From Alkalimonas cellulosilytica (GTDB lineage Bacteria > Pseudomonadota > Gammaproteobacteria > Enterobacterales > Alteromonadaceae), in assembly GCF_036325985.1 (NCBI RefSeq), contig NZ_JAUHLI010000008.1, forward strand, positions 1-64,000: DNA of 64,000 nucleotides, given 5' to 3'. Under the pieces are notes generated by a model that was not told where the DNA came from, made no database searches, and saw only the letters and a program-made list of their open reading frames with translations. Position numbers and translations under genes: made by a program. Below are positions 53,036-61,544 of this stretch, in pieces (positions within the stretch are counted from its first letter, which is position 1; every line of letters starts with the position of its first letter).

Positions 53036-53383
53036 ATGCGACTATCTCCAGCAAAGTTGGCGTTGTCTTTTATCATGCTATTCGCCACAGCAGGCGTTCA
53101 GGCGGCGGTTAATTTTGACCAATGGCAAAAACCGCAGGATGCCCGTGAGTTTGCAAGACTGGACGATAAACTGCCAGCAGTGCTCAGTTACTTTAGCCAG
53201 CAAAGTCAGCAAGCACTGCAGCAGTTTTATCTGCAGCAATTGGGGGAACCAACCAGCCAGCGGCAGCGGTATGGGCAGTTAGAACTGCACTACCACCAGT
53301 CTCAGCAACGTATTCGGATTATCATCTCCGAGCAACAGCAGTGGCGACAGGTAGATATGATGGTGCTGCCTGCCAGTGACTAG
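53036..53383 (+). CDS. Exported protein of unknown function
   Basis: A 115-residue protein with a signal peptide (MRLSPAKLALSFIMLFATAG, cleavage after VQA). The mature part is about 90 residues, very glutamine-rich (SQQSQQALQQFYLQQ, HYHQSQQRIRI) and mostly alpha/beta in character, so soluble and periplasmic. AAAAGGAAA precedes the ATG, 29 bases after the receiver gene, so it is likely the third gene of that operon. I do not recognise a family. Confidence 0.75.
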   Translation: MRLSPAKLALSFIMLFATAGVQAAVNFDQWQKPQDAREFARLDDKLPAVLSYFSQQSQQALQQFYLQQLGEPTSQRQRYGQLELHYHQSQQRIRIIISEQQQWRQVDMMVLPASD

Positions 53384-53386
53384 GTA

Positions 53387-54262
53387 CTAAGGCCGGGTCA
53401 TCTGCACCACCACTCTGCGATTGATGGCCCTATCCTGCACGCGTTGGTTGGGAGCAACATTGCGCCGCTGACCAAAGCCTTCGACCTCAATACGATGCTC
53501 AGGCAAACCGGCTTCAACAAAAAAGCTTTTGACCTTTTCGGCCCGACGAATCGATAATTGCTCGTTCATCCAGCGGCCGCCGTACGTATCGGTATGCCCC
53601 TGTATCTGCACCACTTCAATGGCATCATCATGCTTCAGGTACTCAGCAATAGCTGCCAGGCGGCGCCTGGACTCGCGGGTGAGTTGATCGCCCCCAACTT
53701 CGTAACTCAACACGGTAAAAGCAATATCATCAAATCGATAGGGCAATAACAACGAGATACAGTGGTTGAAGTCCCGGTAAACCGTTGGAAATTGCACCGG
53801 ATTTAAACTGGCCACTACCTTGTTGTCTGGCCGGTACCAGTCGGAGAAGTAAAATGTGGGCTGATAGCCACGCTCCAGCTCATGCAACATAGCCCAGGCA
53901 GACTCTTTCGGCAGATCCCCGTCAAACTGTTTCAGCAAACGCATGCTGGCAATGGCTCTGGGCTGTTCTCCCGGCCGCCAACGCGGTGGTAATGACAACA
54001 CTTCTGCCAGCGCATAGGCATCCGGTTGTTGCAGCATTTTGAGTTCAAACCAGAGATTCACCTCTTTGCCAGCCTCGCTATGAAAGACCGCTTCGCCAAA
54101 ACCCGGGATCGGATGACTGATCTCACAGCGCAGCGGTGTATTGTGCCGCAGTTGCCACTCGGATTGCTCCAGGGCGGCAGAATATTGCCGGATATAGCTT
54201 TGCCCGGCAAAAGCCAGCTGAGTACACAGCAGAAATAGCAGGGTTGGCAACAAAAACCGCAT
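53387..54262 (-). CDS. motY: Flagellar motor T-ring protein MotY
   Basis: A 291-residue periplasmic protein with a signal peptide (MRFLLPTLLFLLCTQLAFA). The N-terminal half has the MotY block VNLWFELKMLQQPDAYALAE. The C-terminal half is an OmpA-type peptidoglycan-binding domain (about 180-290; IQGHTDTYGGRWMNEQLSIR, VEGFGQRRN). MotY forms the T ring that anchors the PomA/B or MotA/B stators. The start at 54262 is chosen because AAGGA lies eight bases before it. The pairing with divergent rnt is seen in Vibrio and Shewanella relatives. Confidence 0.9.
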   Translation of the reverse strand: MRFLLPTLLFLLCTQLAFAGQSYIRQYSAALEQSEWQLRHNTPLRCEISHPIPGFGEAVFHSEAGKEVNLWFELKMLQQPDAYALAEVLSLPPRWRPGEQPRAIASMRLLKQFDGDLPKESAWAMLHELERGYQPTFYFSDWYRPDNKVVASLNPVQFPTVYRDFNHCISLLLPYRFDDIAFTVLSYEVGGDQLTRESRRRLAAIAEYLKHDDAIEVVQIQGHTDTYGGRWMNEQLSIRRAEKVKSFFVEAGLPEHRIEVEGFGQRRNVAPNQRVQDRAINRRVVVQMTRP

Positions 54263-54375
54263 AAGCGACATCCTTGATGAAGATTCTGAGTAAAAACCTA
54301 GCAAACACCGTGCCGACACGAGATCTATACCGGATCTTTTGGCATAATAGCACTTTCAGCATAGCAGGCGGGTTC

Positions 54376-55047
54376 ATGGCGCAAACAACTTCTTTACTGG
54401 CACAGCGTTTTCGGGGGTATTACCCGGTAGTGATTGATATTGAAACTGCCGGCTTTAATGCAACAACCGATGCACTGCTGGAAATAGCGGCCACCCTGCT
54501 GACGATGAATGAAGATGGGTTACTGCAGCCCATGCAGACCCTGCATTTTCATGTTGAACCCTTTGCCGGAGCCAACCTGGAGCCAAGTGCTCTGGCCTTT
54601 AATGGCATAGATCCTTATCAGCCGCTGCGCGGTGCAGTCCCTGAGCGTGAAGCCATTACCGAGATATGCAAAGCAGTGCGTAAAGCGCAAAAAGCCGCTG
54701 GCTGTCAGCGCTCTGTGATCGTGGCACACAATGCAGCTTTTGATCAGGGGTTCTTTAATGCCGCCTGTCAGCGCATACACCTTAAGCGTAACCCCTTCCA
54801 CCCTTTTGTCTCTTTTGATACCACCAGCCTGTCGGCATTGGCCCTGGGACAAACGGTGCTGTCAAAAGCCTGCAAACAGGCTGGTATTGATTTTGATAAC
54901 AAAGAAGCCCACAGCGCCTTGTACGATACCGAGCGAACGGCCGAATTGTTCTGCCATATCGTCAATCAGTGGCAACAACTCGGAGGCTGGCCTTTGGCTG
55001 GCGACATCGAGCCTTCCGCTGCTGTGCATAGCGATCAACCGACATAA
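54376..55047 (+). CDS. rnt: Ribonuclease T
   Basis: A 223-residue 3'-5' exonuclease of the DEDD family that trims tRNA and other stable RNAs. The acidic residues are Asp21 and Glu23 (VVIDIETAGF), Asp in IVAHNAAFDQGFF, and HSALYDTERTAELF. The ATG at 54376 follows CAGGCGGG; a frame from 54274 crosses the motY promoter region and is dropped. Confidence 0.95.
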   Translation: MAQTTSLLAQRFRGYYPVVIDIETAGFNATTDALLEIAATLLTMNEDGLLQPMQTLHFHVEPFAGANLEPSALAFNGIDPYQPLRGAVPEREAITEICKAVRKAQKAAGCQRSVIVAHNAAFDQGFFNAACQRIHLKRNPFHPFVSFDTTSLSALALGQTVLSKACKQAGIDFDNKEAHSALYDTERTAELFCHIVNQWQQLGGWPLAGDIEPSAAVHSDQPT

Positions 55048-55071
55048 AAAAACCGCCGCGGCGGTTTTTTT
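55046..55071. terminator. Bidirectional terminator between rnt and grxD
   Basis: ACCGCC and GGCGGT pair directly, flanked by As and seven Ts. It overlaps the last base pair of the rnt stop region and serves both converging genes. Confidence 0.9.
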
Positions 55072-55098
55072 ATTACTCACGGCACTCACGCTGTGGCT

Positions 55099-55443
55099 TT
55101 ACTCGCCAGCAGTTTCGCCCTGGCTGTGCTTAGCAGCGGCTTCTTTGATCAGTGGCTGCAGCTCACCACGTTGAAACATTTCCAGAATAATGTCACAACC
55201 ACCGATCAACTCGCCTTCTACCCACAACTGTGGAAAGGTTGGCCAATTGGCATAAGCTGGCAGCTCGGCACGAATATCCGGGTTCTGCAGAATATCCACA
55301 AAAGCAAACTGCTCACCGCAGTTGATCAATGCCTGGGATGCCTGAGCTGAAAACCCGCAACTCGGCAGTTTTGGCGATCCCTTCATGTACAACAGTATTG
55401 GGTTTTCAGCAATTTGCTGCTTAATTCTATCCAGAGTTTCCAT
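55099..55443 (-). CDS. grxD: Monothiol glutaredoxin (Grx4 type)
   Basis: A 114-residue iron-sulfur cluster carrier. The CGFS site has Cys29 (KLPSCGFSAQA). Glutathione-binding blocks are NWPTFPQLWVEGELIGGCDI. The C-terminal tail is longer than in E. coli. Divergent from sodB. Confidence 0.96.
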   Translation of the reverse strand: METLDRIKQQIAENPILLYMKGSPKLPSCGFSAQASQALINCGEQFAFVDILQNPDIRAELPAYANWPTFPQLWVEGELIGGCDIILEMFQRGELQPLIKEAAAKHSQGETAGE

Positions 55444-55628
55444 AGCATATCCTCGTATCTGTACGGTATCTATTCGGCTGTGCTGACATTGTACCTTGTT
55501 CCAAGCTGAAATTCATGACCTGCCCCTTGTTTTTCGGCTCACTGACCCAATCTTGGTAGACAGTCGTAACAAAGCTTCTGCTCGCCCTAGCAGGTACACC
55601 TAGGGGCTTTTTGGAACCGGTTAAAACT

Positions 55629-55643
55629 TGAGTATTTTACTCA
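55629..55643. promoter_or_regulatory. Symmetric element upstream of sodB
   Basis: TGAGTATTTTACTCA is a perfect inverted repeat around three bases, about 55 bases before the sodB ATG and overlapping promoter-like sequence. Regulator unknown. Confidence 0.35.
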
Positions 55644-55697
55644 GGTATTGTAGTCTAATCCGTGCAGACACTCTTAACAACGTGAATGGAGAATAAA

Positions 55698-56282
55698 ATG
55701 GCTTTCGAATTACCCGCCTTGCCGTACGCAAAAAATGCGCTTGCGCCGCATATCTCTGAAGAAACGCTGGAATACCATTACGGCAAGCACCACAATACCT
55801 ATGTGGTTAAGCTGAATGGACTGATTGAAGGCACTGACTTTGCTGGTAAATCGCTGGAGGAAATTGTTCGCACCTCTGAAGGTGGCGTGTTCAATAATGC
55901 CGCTCAGGTGTGGAACCACACGTTCTACTGGCACTGTTTAAGCCCAAATGGTGGCGGTGAGCCTGCGGGTGATCTGGCTGCAGCCATCAATGCGAAGTGG
56001 GGCTCATTTGCCGACTTTAAAGCTGCGTTCAACGATAAAGCCGTCAACAATTTTGGTTCCAGCTGGACCTGGCTGGTGAAAAAAGCCGATGGCAGCCTGG
56101 ATATCGTCAATACCAGCAATGCGGATACCCCACTAGCCCATGCTGGCCTGACGCCAGTAATGACCGTTGATTTGTGGGAACACGCTTACTACATCGATTA
56201 CCGCAATGCCCGCCCGACCTACCTGGATGCGTTTTGGGCCTTGGTGAACTGGGATTTTGCCAGCAAAAACTTCGCAGCCTAA
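55698..56282 (+). CDS. sodB: Superoxide dismutase (Fe type)
   Basis: A 194-residue iron-type enzyme that removes superoxide in the cytoplasm. Metal-ligand blocks are EYHYGKHHNTYV, WNHTFYWHCL and DLWEHAYYIDY. FGSSWTWLVK and absence of the longer Mn-type loop favour Fe. The start at 55698 follows GGAGA; the upstream ATG at 55686 overlaps that ribosome site. Confidence 0.95.
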   Translation: MAFELPALPYAKNALAPHISEETLEYHYGKHHNTYVVKLNGLIEGTDFAGKSLEEIVRTSEGGVFNNAAQVWNHTFYWHCLSPNGGGEPAGDLAAAINAKWGSFADFKAAFNDKAVNNFGSSWTWLVKKADGSLDIVNTSNADTPLAHAGLTPVMTVDLWEHAYYIDYRNARPTYLDAFWALVNWDFASKNFAA

Positions 56283-56299
56283 TTCAACTTAGCACTATC

Positions 56300-56325
56300 A
56301 AGCCCGGTTTTAACCGGGCTTTTTT
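56300..56325 (+). terminator. Terminator of sodB
   Basis: AGCCCGGT and ACCGGGCT pair around a four-base loop and are followed by a T run. It lies 18 bases past the stop. Confidence 0.92.
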
Positions 56326-56486
56326 AATCCAATCCCGCAGCACGCCGTACATAATACAACACCATTGCGCTGTATTTGAGCTCGATTAAATCCATCTTTT
56401 TGCGATGAATTCTGAGCGAATTTATTTTTTAGTGTCTAACCTTAAAGTAACTGGTACCTATTTTCGTCAGCTGATCGGAGGTGCAT

Positions 56487-58409
56487 ATGAGCATTGTTGA
56501 GCACTATAAGTCCAGATACGAAGCCACCAAGGAAGAGGAATACAGCATTCAGGAGTTTCTGCAGCTGTGCAAAAACGATAAAAGTTGCTTTGCCAGTGCC
56601 GCTGAACGCTTGTTGCTGGCTATTGGTGAGCCGGAACTGATTGATACCTCGAACGATCCCAAACTCAGCCGTTTGTTTTCAAACCGGGTCATCAGTCGCT
56701 ACCCTGCGTTTGCTGACTTTTACGGCATGGAAGACGCCATCGAGCAAATTGTTTCCTACTTAAAGCACTCAGCCCAGGGATTGGAAGAAAAGAAACAAAT
56801 TCTGTATCTGTTGGGGCCGGTCGGCGGTGGTAAATCCTCACTGGCAGAAAAGCTTAAGTACCTGATGCAGCAAGTTCCTATCTACTACCTGAAAGGCTCA
56901 CCGGTGTACGATCATCCACTGTGCCTGTTCGATGCCGATGAAGATGGCCAACTGCTGGCAGAAGAGTTTGGCATCCCACGGCGCTATTTATCCACCATTA
57001 TGTCCCCCTGGGCCAGTAAGCGGCTGCATGAGTTTAATGGAGATATCAGTCAGTTCCGGGTGGTCAAGCGGCATCCATCCATTTTGAATCAGGTTGCCAT
57101 CGCTAAAACCGAGCCGGGTGATGAAAACAATCAGGATATTTCTGCCCTGGTTGGTAAAGTCGATATTCGTAAACTGGAGCATTTTGCGCAGCATGATCCA
57201 GATGCTTACAGTTACTCCGGTGCCTTGTGCCGGGCGAATCAAGGCCTGATGGAGTTCGTTGAGATGTTCAAAGCACCGATCAAGGTGCTGCACCCACTGC
57301 TGACAGCAACCCAGGAAGGCAACTACAACGGCACCGAAGGTTTAGCAGCCCTGCCCTTTGATGGCATGATTTTAGCCCATAGCAATGAGTCGGAATGGCA
57401 AACCTTCAAAAACAATAAAAACAACGAAGCTTTCCTCGACCGGGTGTACATTGTCAAAGTGCCCTATTGCCTGCGGGTATCCGAAGAGCAAAACATTTAC
57501 CACAAGCTGATAGACCATTCTGAGTTGCGCGAAGCCCCTTGCGCTCCTGGCACCTTGTCTTCATTGGCCCAGTTTGTGGTGCTATCTCGGCTTAAAGAGC
57601 CGGAGAACTCCAGTCTTTATTCCAAAATGCGGGTGTACGATGGTGAAAGCCTGAAAGATACCGATCCGAAAGCCAAATCCTATCAGGAATACCGGGACTA
57701 TGCCGGTGTCGATGAGGGCATGACCGGTTTATCAACCCGCTTTGCCTTTAAAATACTCTCCCGGGTGTTTAACTTTGACTCAACCGAAGTTGCGGCAAAT
57801 CCGGTGCATTTGTTTTATGTACTGGAACAACAAATTGAGCGCGAACAATTCCCAGCAGAGATGGCAGAACGACTGCTGGAGCACTTGAAAGGCTACCTGA
57901 TTCCTAAATACGTGGAATTTATCGGCAAAGAAATTCAAACCGCTTATCTGGAGTCCTACTCCGAGTACGGACAAAATATCTTTGATCGCTATGTGATTTA
58001 TGCCGACTTCTGGATCCAGGATCAGGAGTACCGCGACCCGGAAACCGGCCAGTTGTTCGACCGGGCATCGCTGAATGCCGAGCTGGAAAAAATTGAAAAA
58101 CCAGCCGGCATCAGCAATCCGAAAGACTTCCGCAATGAAATCGTCAACTTTGTGCTTAGAGCCAAAGCAAAGAACAATGGTAAAAATCCGGTCTGGACCA
58201 GCTACGAGAAGCTGCGCACGGTCATTGAGAAGAAGATGTTCTCCAGCACCGAAGAGTTACTACCCGTTATTTCGTTCAATGCCAAAACCTCAACCGAAGA
58301 TCAAAAGAAACACGACGATTTTGTCAATCGTATGATGGAGAAAGGTTATACCCGCAAACAGGTCCGGCTATTATCGGAATGGTATCTGCGGGTGCGCAAA
58401 TCGCAGTAA
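56487..58409 (+). CDS. yeaG: PrkA-family serine protein kinase/AAA+ ATPase (YeaG)
   Basis: A 640-residue protein. The N-terminal AAA+ domain has Walker A LGPVGGGKSS (109-118). The C-terminal third is the PrkA kinase-like domain (begins near TEVAANPVHLFYVLEQQIER). In enterics YeaG with YeaH acts in stationary-phase and nitrogen-starvation responses. The ATG at 56487 follows GGAGG with seven bases of spacing. It is followed by yeaH 19 bases later. Confidence 0.94.
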   Translation: MSIVEHYKSRYEATKEEEYSIQEFLQLCKNDKSCFASAAERLLLAIGEPELIDTSNDPKLSRLFSNRVISRYPAFADFYGMEDAIEQIVSYLKHSAQGLEEKKQILYLLGPVGGGKSSLAEKLKYLMQQVPIYYLKGSPVYDHPLCLFDADEDGQLLAEEFGIPRRYLSTIMSPWASKRLHEFNGDISQFRVVKRHPSILNQVAIAKTEPGDENNQDISALVGKVDIRKLEHFAQHDPDAYSYSGALCRANQGLMEFVEMFKAPIKVLHPLLTATQEGNYNGTEGLAALPFDGMILAHSNESEWQTFKNNKNNEAFLDRVYIVKVPYCLRVSEEQNIYHKLIDHSELREAPCAPGTLSSLAQFVVLSRLKEPENSSLYSKMRVYDGESLKDTDPKAKSYQEYRDYAGVDEGMTGLSTRFAFKILSRVFNFDSTEVAANPVHLFYVLEQQIEREQFPAEMAERLLEHLKGYLIPKYVEFIGKEIQTAYLESYSEYGQNIFDRYVIYADFWIQDQEYRDPETGQLFDRASLNAELEKIEKPAGISNPKDFRNEIVNFVLRAKAKNNGKNPVWTSYEKLRTVIEKKMFSSTEELLPVISFNAKTSTEDQKKHDDFVNRMMEKGYTRKQVRLLSEWYLRVRKSQ

Positions 58410-58428
58410 AGACGCTACCGGAGGCAGT

Positions 58429-59709
58429 ATGGTGCATTTTATTGATCGACGACTCAATGGCAAAAACAAAAGTGCTGTCAACCGGCAGCGCTTTTTGCGC
58501 CGCTACAAGCAACAGATCAAAAAAGCCGTGTCCGATGCCATCAGTAAGCGCAGCGTTACCGATATCGACAGCGGGGAAAGCATCAGCATTCCCGGCAAAG
58601 ACATTACCGAACCCATGTTTCACCATGGTAAGGGGGGGCATCGCGAAATTGTCCATCCGGGCAATGACCAGTTCAGTCCAGGTGATCGAATTAAGCGACC
58701 AGACGGAGGGGGTGGTCAGGGCAGCGGCCGCGGTGATGCCAGTGCCGATGGCGAAGGGGAAGATGATTTTGTTTTTTCTATCTCCAAGGACGAGTACCTG
58801 GATTTGCTGTTTGAGGATTTGGAACTACCCAATCTGAAAAAAAACCAGCTGGATAAACTCACCCAATACAAACAGGTACGGGCCGGTTACCGGGCTGAAG
58901 GTGTGCCAAGCAATATTGACATTGTCCGTTCACTGCGGGGCTCGCTGGCCAGGCGCATTGCCATGTCGGCGGATAAAAAGCGTGCTCTGGCAGAGCTGGA
59001 GGCACGGCTGGAGGCTTTGCAAAACGAAGCCGTGCCCGATCAGCGGAAACTAATGCAACTTGAAGCAGAGATTACGCATTTAAAACAGCGTATTGCCGCC
59101 GTGCCTTACATCGATAGTTTTGATTTACGTTACCGTAACTATCAAAAGCGACCAGAGCCTACCAGCAAAGCGGTGATGTTCTGTCTGATGGATGTCTCCG
59201 GCTCGATGGATCAAGCCACCAAAGATATGGCAAAACGCTTTTATATTCTGCTTTACCTGTTCCTAAGCCGCAGCTACAAGAATGTCGATGTGGTCTACAT
59301 TCGCCATCACACGCAGGCCAAGGAGGTGGACGAGCAAGAGTTTTTCTACTCCCAGGAAACCGGTGGCACCATAGTCTCCAGTGCCCTCAAACTAATGCAT
59401 GATATTGTGCGCGATCGTTACAACCCACAGGAGTGGAATATTTATGCCGCTCAAGCTTCCGATGGCGACAACTGGACCGATGATAGCCCCTTGTGCCAGC
59501 AAATCATGGCCAATCAGATTCTGCCGCTGGTACGTTACTATGCTTACATCGAAATAAGCACCCGTGCGCATCAAAGTCTGTGGCAACAATACGAAACCCT
59601 GCTGCCACAGTTTGATAATTTTGCGATTCAGCCCATAAGGGAGCAAGCCGATATCTATCCGGTATTCCGGGAGCTATTCCGCAAGAGTGTAAATAGAGTT
59701 AATACCTAA
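58429..59709 (+). CDS. yeaH: YeaH-family protein (UPF0229), von Willebrand A-like
   Basis: A 426-residue partner of the YeaG kinase. The N-terminus MVHFIDRRLNGKNKSAVNRQ is typical, followed by a glycine-rich linker near 92-104. The C-terminal half resembles a VWA domain with a metal-site motif DVSGSMDQ. It ends in FRELFRKSVNRVNT. The next gene is usually spoVR/ycgB; here a CoiA-like gene follows instead, so the accessory boundary lies just after or at the yeaH end. Confidence 0.93.
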   Translation: MVHFIDRRLNGKNKSAVNRQRFLRRYKQQIKKAVSDAISKRSVTDIDSGESISIPGKDITEPMFHHGKGGHREIVHPGNDQFSPGDRIKRPDGGGGQGSGRGDASADGEGEDDFVFSISKDEYLDLLFEDLELPNLKKNQLDKLTQYKQVRAGYRAEGVPSNIDIVRSLRGSLARRIAMSADKKRALAELEARLEALQNEAVPDQRKLMQLEAEITHLKQRIAAVPYIDSFDLRYRNYQKRPEPTSKAVMFCLMDVSGSMDQATKDMAKRFYILLYLFLSRSYKNVDVVYIRHHTQAKEVDEQEFFYSQETGGTIVSSALKLMHDIVRDRYNPQEWNIYAAQASDGDNWTDDSPLCQQIMANQILPLVRYYAYIEISTRAHQSLWQQYETLLPQFDNFAIQPIREQADIYPVFRELFRKSVNRVNT

Positions 59710-59819
59710 TTTTCGCCCCTTCTCCGAAAACTAAGGCCAGTTGTGGCAATATGTCGATCATACCCGCATGGCCGAATATGTATCGGTATTGCTTGTAGAC
59801 GTCACATGGTGAGGAACAG

Positions 59820-60854
59820 ATGCCACTGAGAGCAGAACTCCAAGGGGAGACCTTGTTCTCCCACAAGATGTCCCCTGCTGAATGGGACAAGCTGAAAAAG
59901 TCGGATTCAAATAAACTGTTAACTCTACCTTGCTGCAATCAAAGAGCGGTCGTTAAGACCAGTCCCCTTGGTACTCAGTTTTTTGCTCATTACCGGAAGT
60001 CTGAAGACTGTATTTCACAGCCTGAAAGTAAGGAGCATTTGCGCTTAAAAGCCATAGTTTCAGCTGCCGCAGAATCTGCCGGTTGGACCGTTACGACGGA
60101 ATACATGGGCCACAGTAAAAACGGCGACAAATGGATCGCTGACGTTTATTGCACAAAAGGAAAGGCCAAAGTCGCTCTCGAGATCCAGCTCTCGCCACAA
60201 ACAGCAAAAGAACTTAAAGTCAGACACAAAAGATATTTTGATTCAGGGGTTCGCGCTGCTTGGTTTATGAAAGACAGCGTTTACGTCAACTCAGGCCATT
60301 GTTCGATCCAGGCCTTTCCAAGGTTCCAGATAAAGCACTTCATGGACGACAGGTCAACGCCGCAGATGGCAGACTATCCATTATCGGTAGCTGATTTCGT
60401 TAAAACCTTACTCACTGGAGGGCTAGTCTGGAAAGAGGATAAAGACAGCACCCTTCTTTATTACATGGAATCTAACTGTTGGAAATGCAAGGTAAAGCTT
60501 CATATTCCCATAGGGATGGGCGACACCATGAACTCTAATTTTGATAACTATATTAAAACAGTGCCGAATTGCTCCACCTTTTACAGCGATCTTGTCGCAG
60601 AAATCGGCAATGATGGACTTAAAAGCCTTGGTCTTACAGCCATAGGGGCCCACCCCAATATGAAAGGCAATGCCCCAAAATTTCCTTACTGTGTTGAATG
60701 TAATAATTGCGGCGCACCACAAAGCAACTGTTACACTCTGGAGAATTACCACGACTGGGCAAGAAAAGCTGAGGAAGACAGATGCTCGATCGTGCTTTCC
60801 ACATACTCCCATAGTGGTCGATACGAATTAGCACCACTAAGCAAGGATAAGTGA
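59820..60854 (+). CDS. CoiA-like competence-family nuclease protein
   Basis: A 344-residue protein. The N-terminal part has a small zinc-ribbon-like patch (LLTLPCCNQRAV) and FFAHYRKSEDC. A PD-(D/E)xK nuclease core follows: KEHLRLKAIV helix, Asp108 in KWIADVYCT, and Glu121/Gln123 in ALEIQLSPQT. The C-terminal half has further Cys pairs (CWKC, CVECNNCGAP). These match the CoiA-like family, associated with competence in Firmicutes and with defence or mobile DNA elsewhere. GAGGA precedes the ATG. It is AT-richer than yeaH and probably acquired. Sequence character changes at its stop codon. Confidence 0.72.
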   Translation: MPLRAELQGETLFSHKMSPAEWDKLKKSDSNKLLTLPCCNQRAVVKTSPLGTQFFAHYRKSEDCISQPESKEHLRLKAIVSAAAESAGWTVTTEYMGHSKNGDKWIADVYCTKGKAKVALEIQLSPQTAKELKVRHKRYFDSGVRAAWFMKDSVYVNSGHCSIQAFPRFQIKHFMDDRSTPQMADYPLSVADFVKTLLTGGLVWKEDKDSTLLYYMESNCWKCKVKLHIPIGMGDTMNSNFDNYIKTVPNCSTFYSDLVAEIGNDGLKSLGLTAIGAHPNMKGNAPKFPYCVECNNCGAPQSNCYTLENYHDWARKAEEDRCSIVLSTYSHSGRYELAPLSKDK

Positions 60855-60894
60855 GCTCCCGGCATCGACTGGGGGCCCCCATGTTGACTTTCAT
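60855..60894 (-). CDS. Start of a phage-segment gene, cut off at the junction
   Basis: An ATG at 60894 has a very strong ribosome site (GAGAGGAG, seven-base spacer). Its first codons read MKVNMGAPSRCREL, and it then runs into the sequence of the CoiA gene end. Only the first ~13 codons belong to this segment, so the gene is truncated by the boundary. A TGA at 60891-60893 overlaps the ATG in the ATGA manner, hinting at an upstream coupled gene. Confidence 0.5.
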
Positions 60895-61125
60895 CCCGGT
60901 TCTCCTCTCGGGTGATTAATGGAAAGGGCACAAAATCCCTCGCACAAGTGAAAGATCGCGGCGCGAATGACCCACGACGGATCGGCCCGGAAGGACCCGT
61001 CCCCGCGACCTGTCCCCTCGCTTCCTGAGCGGCGTTCTCCGCGAACTTCTCCGCGTTTGAATATGAGAACAAGGGGCGAGACCTCGCGGCCTCTGTGCGT
61101 TTCTGGGGGGTTTCCGTGGGGGCTT
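60895..61125 (-). other. Unassigned stretch of the phage-like segment
   Basis: All three minus-strand frames are open for long distances, so composition gives little guidance. One frame begins at a TTG (FSYSNAEKFAENAAQEARG) and another ends at the ATGA at 60891. None has a standard start with a ribosome site. Probably coding, but the frame is unresolved. Confidence 0.35.
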
Positions 61126-61544
61126 TTATTTGTCGGAGGGTGGAAGCAAGGCGTCGAGCTTCTGGACGAGGATCGCCTCGTAGGTATCAGCGACAAGCCG
61201 GGAGAGTGTCTCCTCGAACTTGAGCCGCTTCTGATACTCTGGACGCTGGATTCCCACAAGGACAACGGAGAGATCGTCCCCGCGACTTCCCCGCTCCATG
61301 ACGAGGGTTTGTCGGGACCCGTCGGGGGTAAACAAAAAGAATTTACCGCCGGGACGCCGGGCTTCTTGTAAGATGCGCCGGGCGTAGCCTTTCGGGAGGT
61401 TCCCTCGAGCGTCGACACGAGCTCCAGACCCCGGGACGAAGTACGTCGACGAGCCTCGAAGACCCCCTTTAAGGCGAGGGGATCAAGCTGCCCTCCGGGA
61501 CCCTCTGATTGCGGCAGGGGTGGAGGGGGAGGAAATCGGGCCAT
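61126..61544 (-). CDS. Phage-segment protein, two frames joined by a candidate -1 frameshift
   Basis: The first frame starts at ATG 61544 (MARFPPPPPLPQSEGPGG, then QLDPLALKG). At 61464-61470 it reads A AAG GGG, a slippery heptamer in the correct phase. A -1 slip moves into a frame that is open to a TAA at 61126 and has good codon structure (YFVPGSGARVDARGNLPKGY; FFLFTPDGSRQTLVMERGSR; ends LDALLPPSDK). The joined product would be 139 residues. The second frame has no ATG, GTG or TTG until about 61335, so it needs help to be made in full. Alternatives: readthrough of the TGA ending the preceding ORF in the same frame, or an indel. Family unknown. Confidence 0.5.

Noticed and set aside
55560..55620. 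A terminator in the grxD-sodB gap
   Set aside because: The stem candidates are short and face neither gene end, since the two genes are divergent.
59699..59938. Minus-strand ORF opposite the CoiA start
   Set aside because: No ribosome site and it spans the yeaH-CoiA gap; the plus-strand gene explains the sequence.
60967..61371. 134-codon plus-strand ORF
   Set aside because: Antisense to better-coding minus-strand frames; no ribosome site.
60891..61544. A single 217-codon ORF spanning the phage-like segment
   Set aside because: Only its first ~27 codons look coding. The middle is the wrong frame for a better one, and the composition is Ser/Arg/Pro-rich as expected for a shadow.
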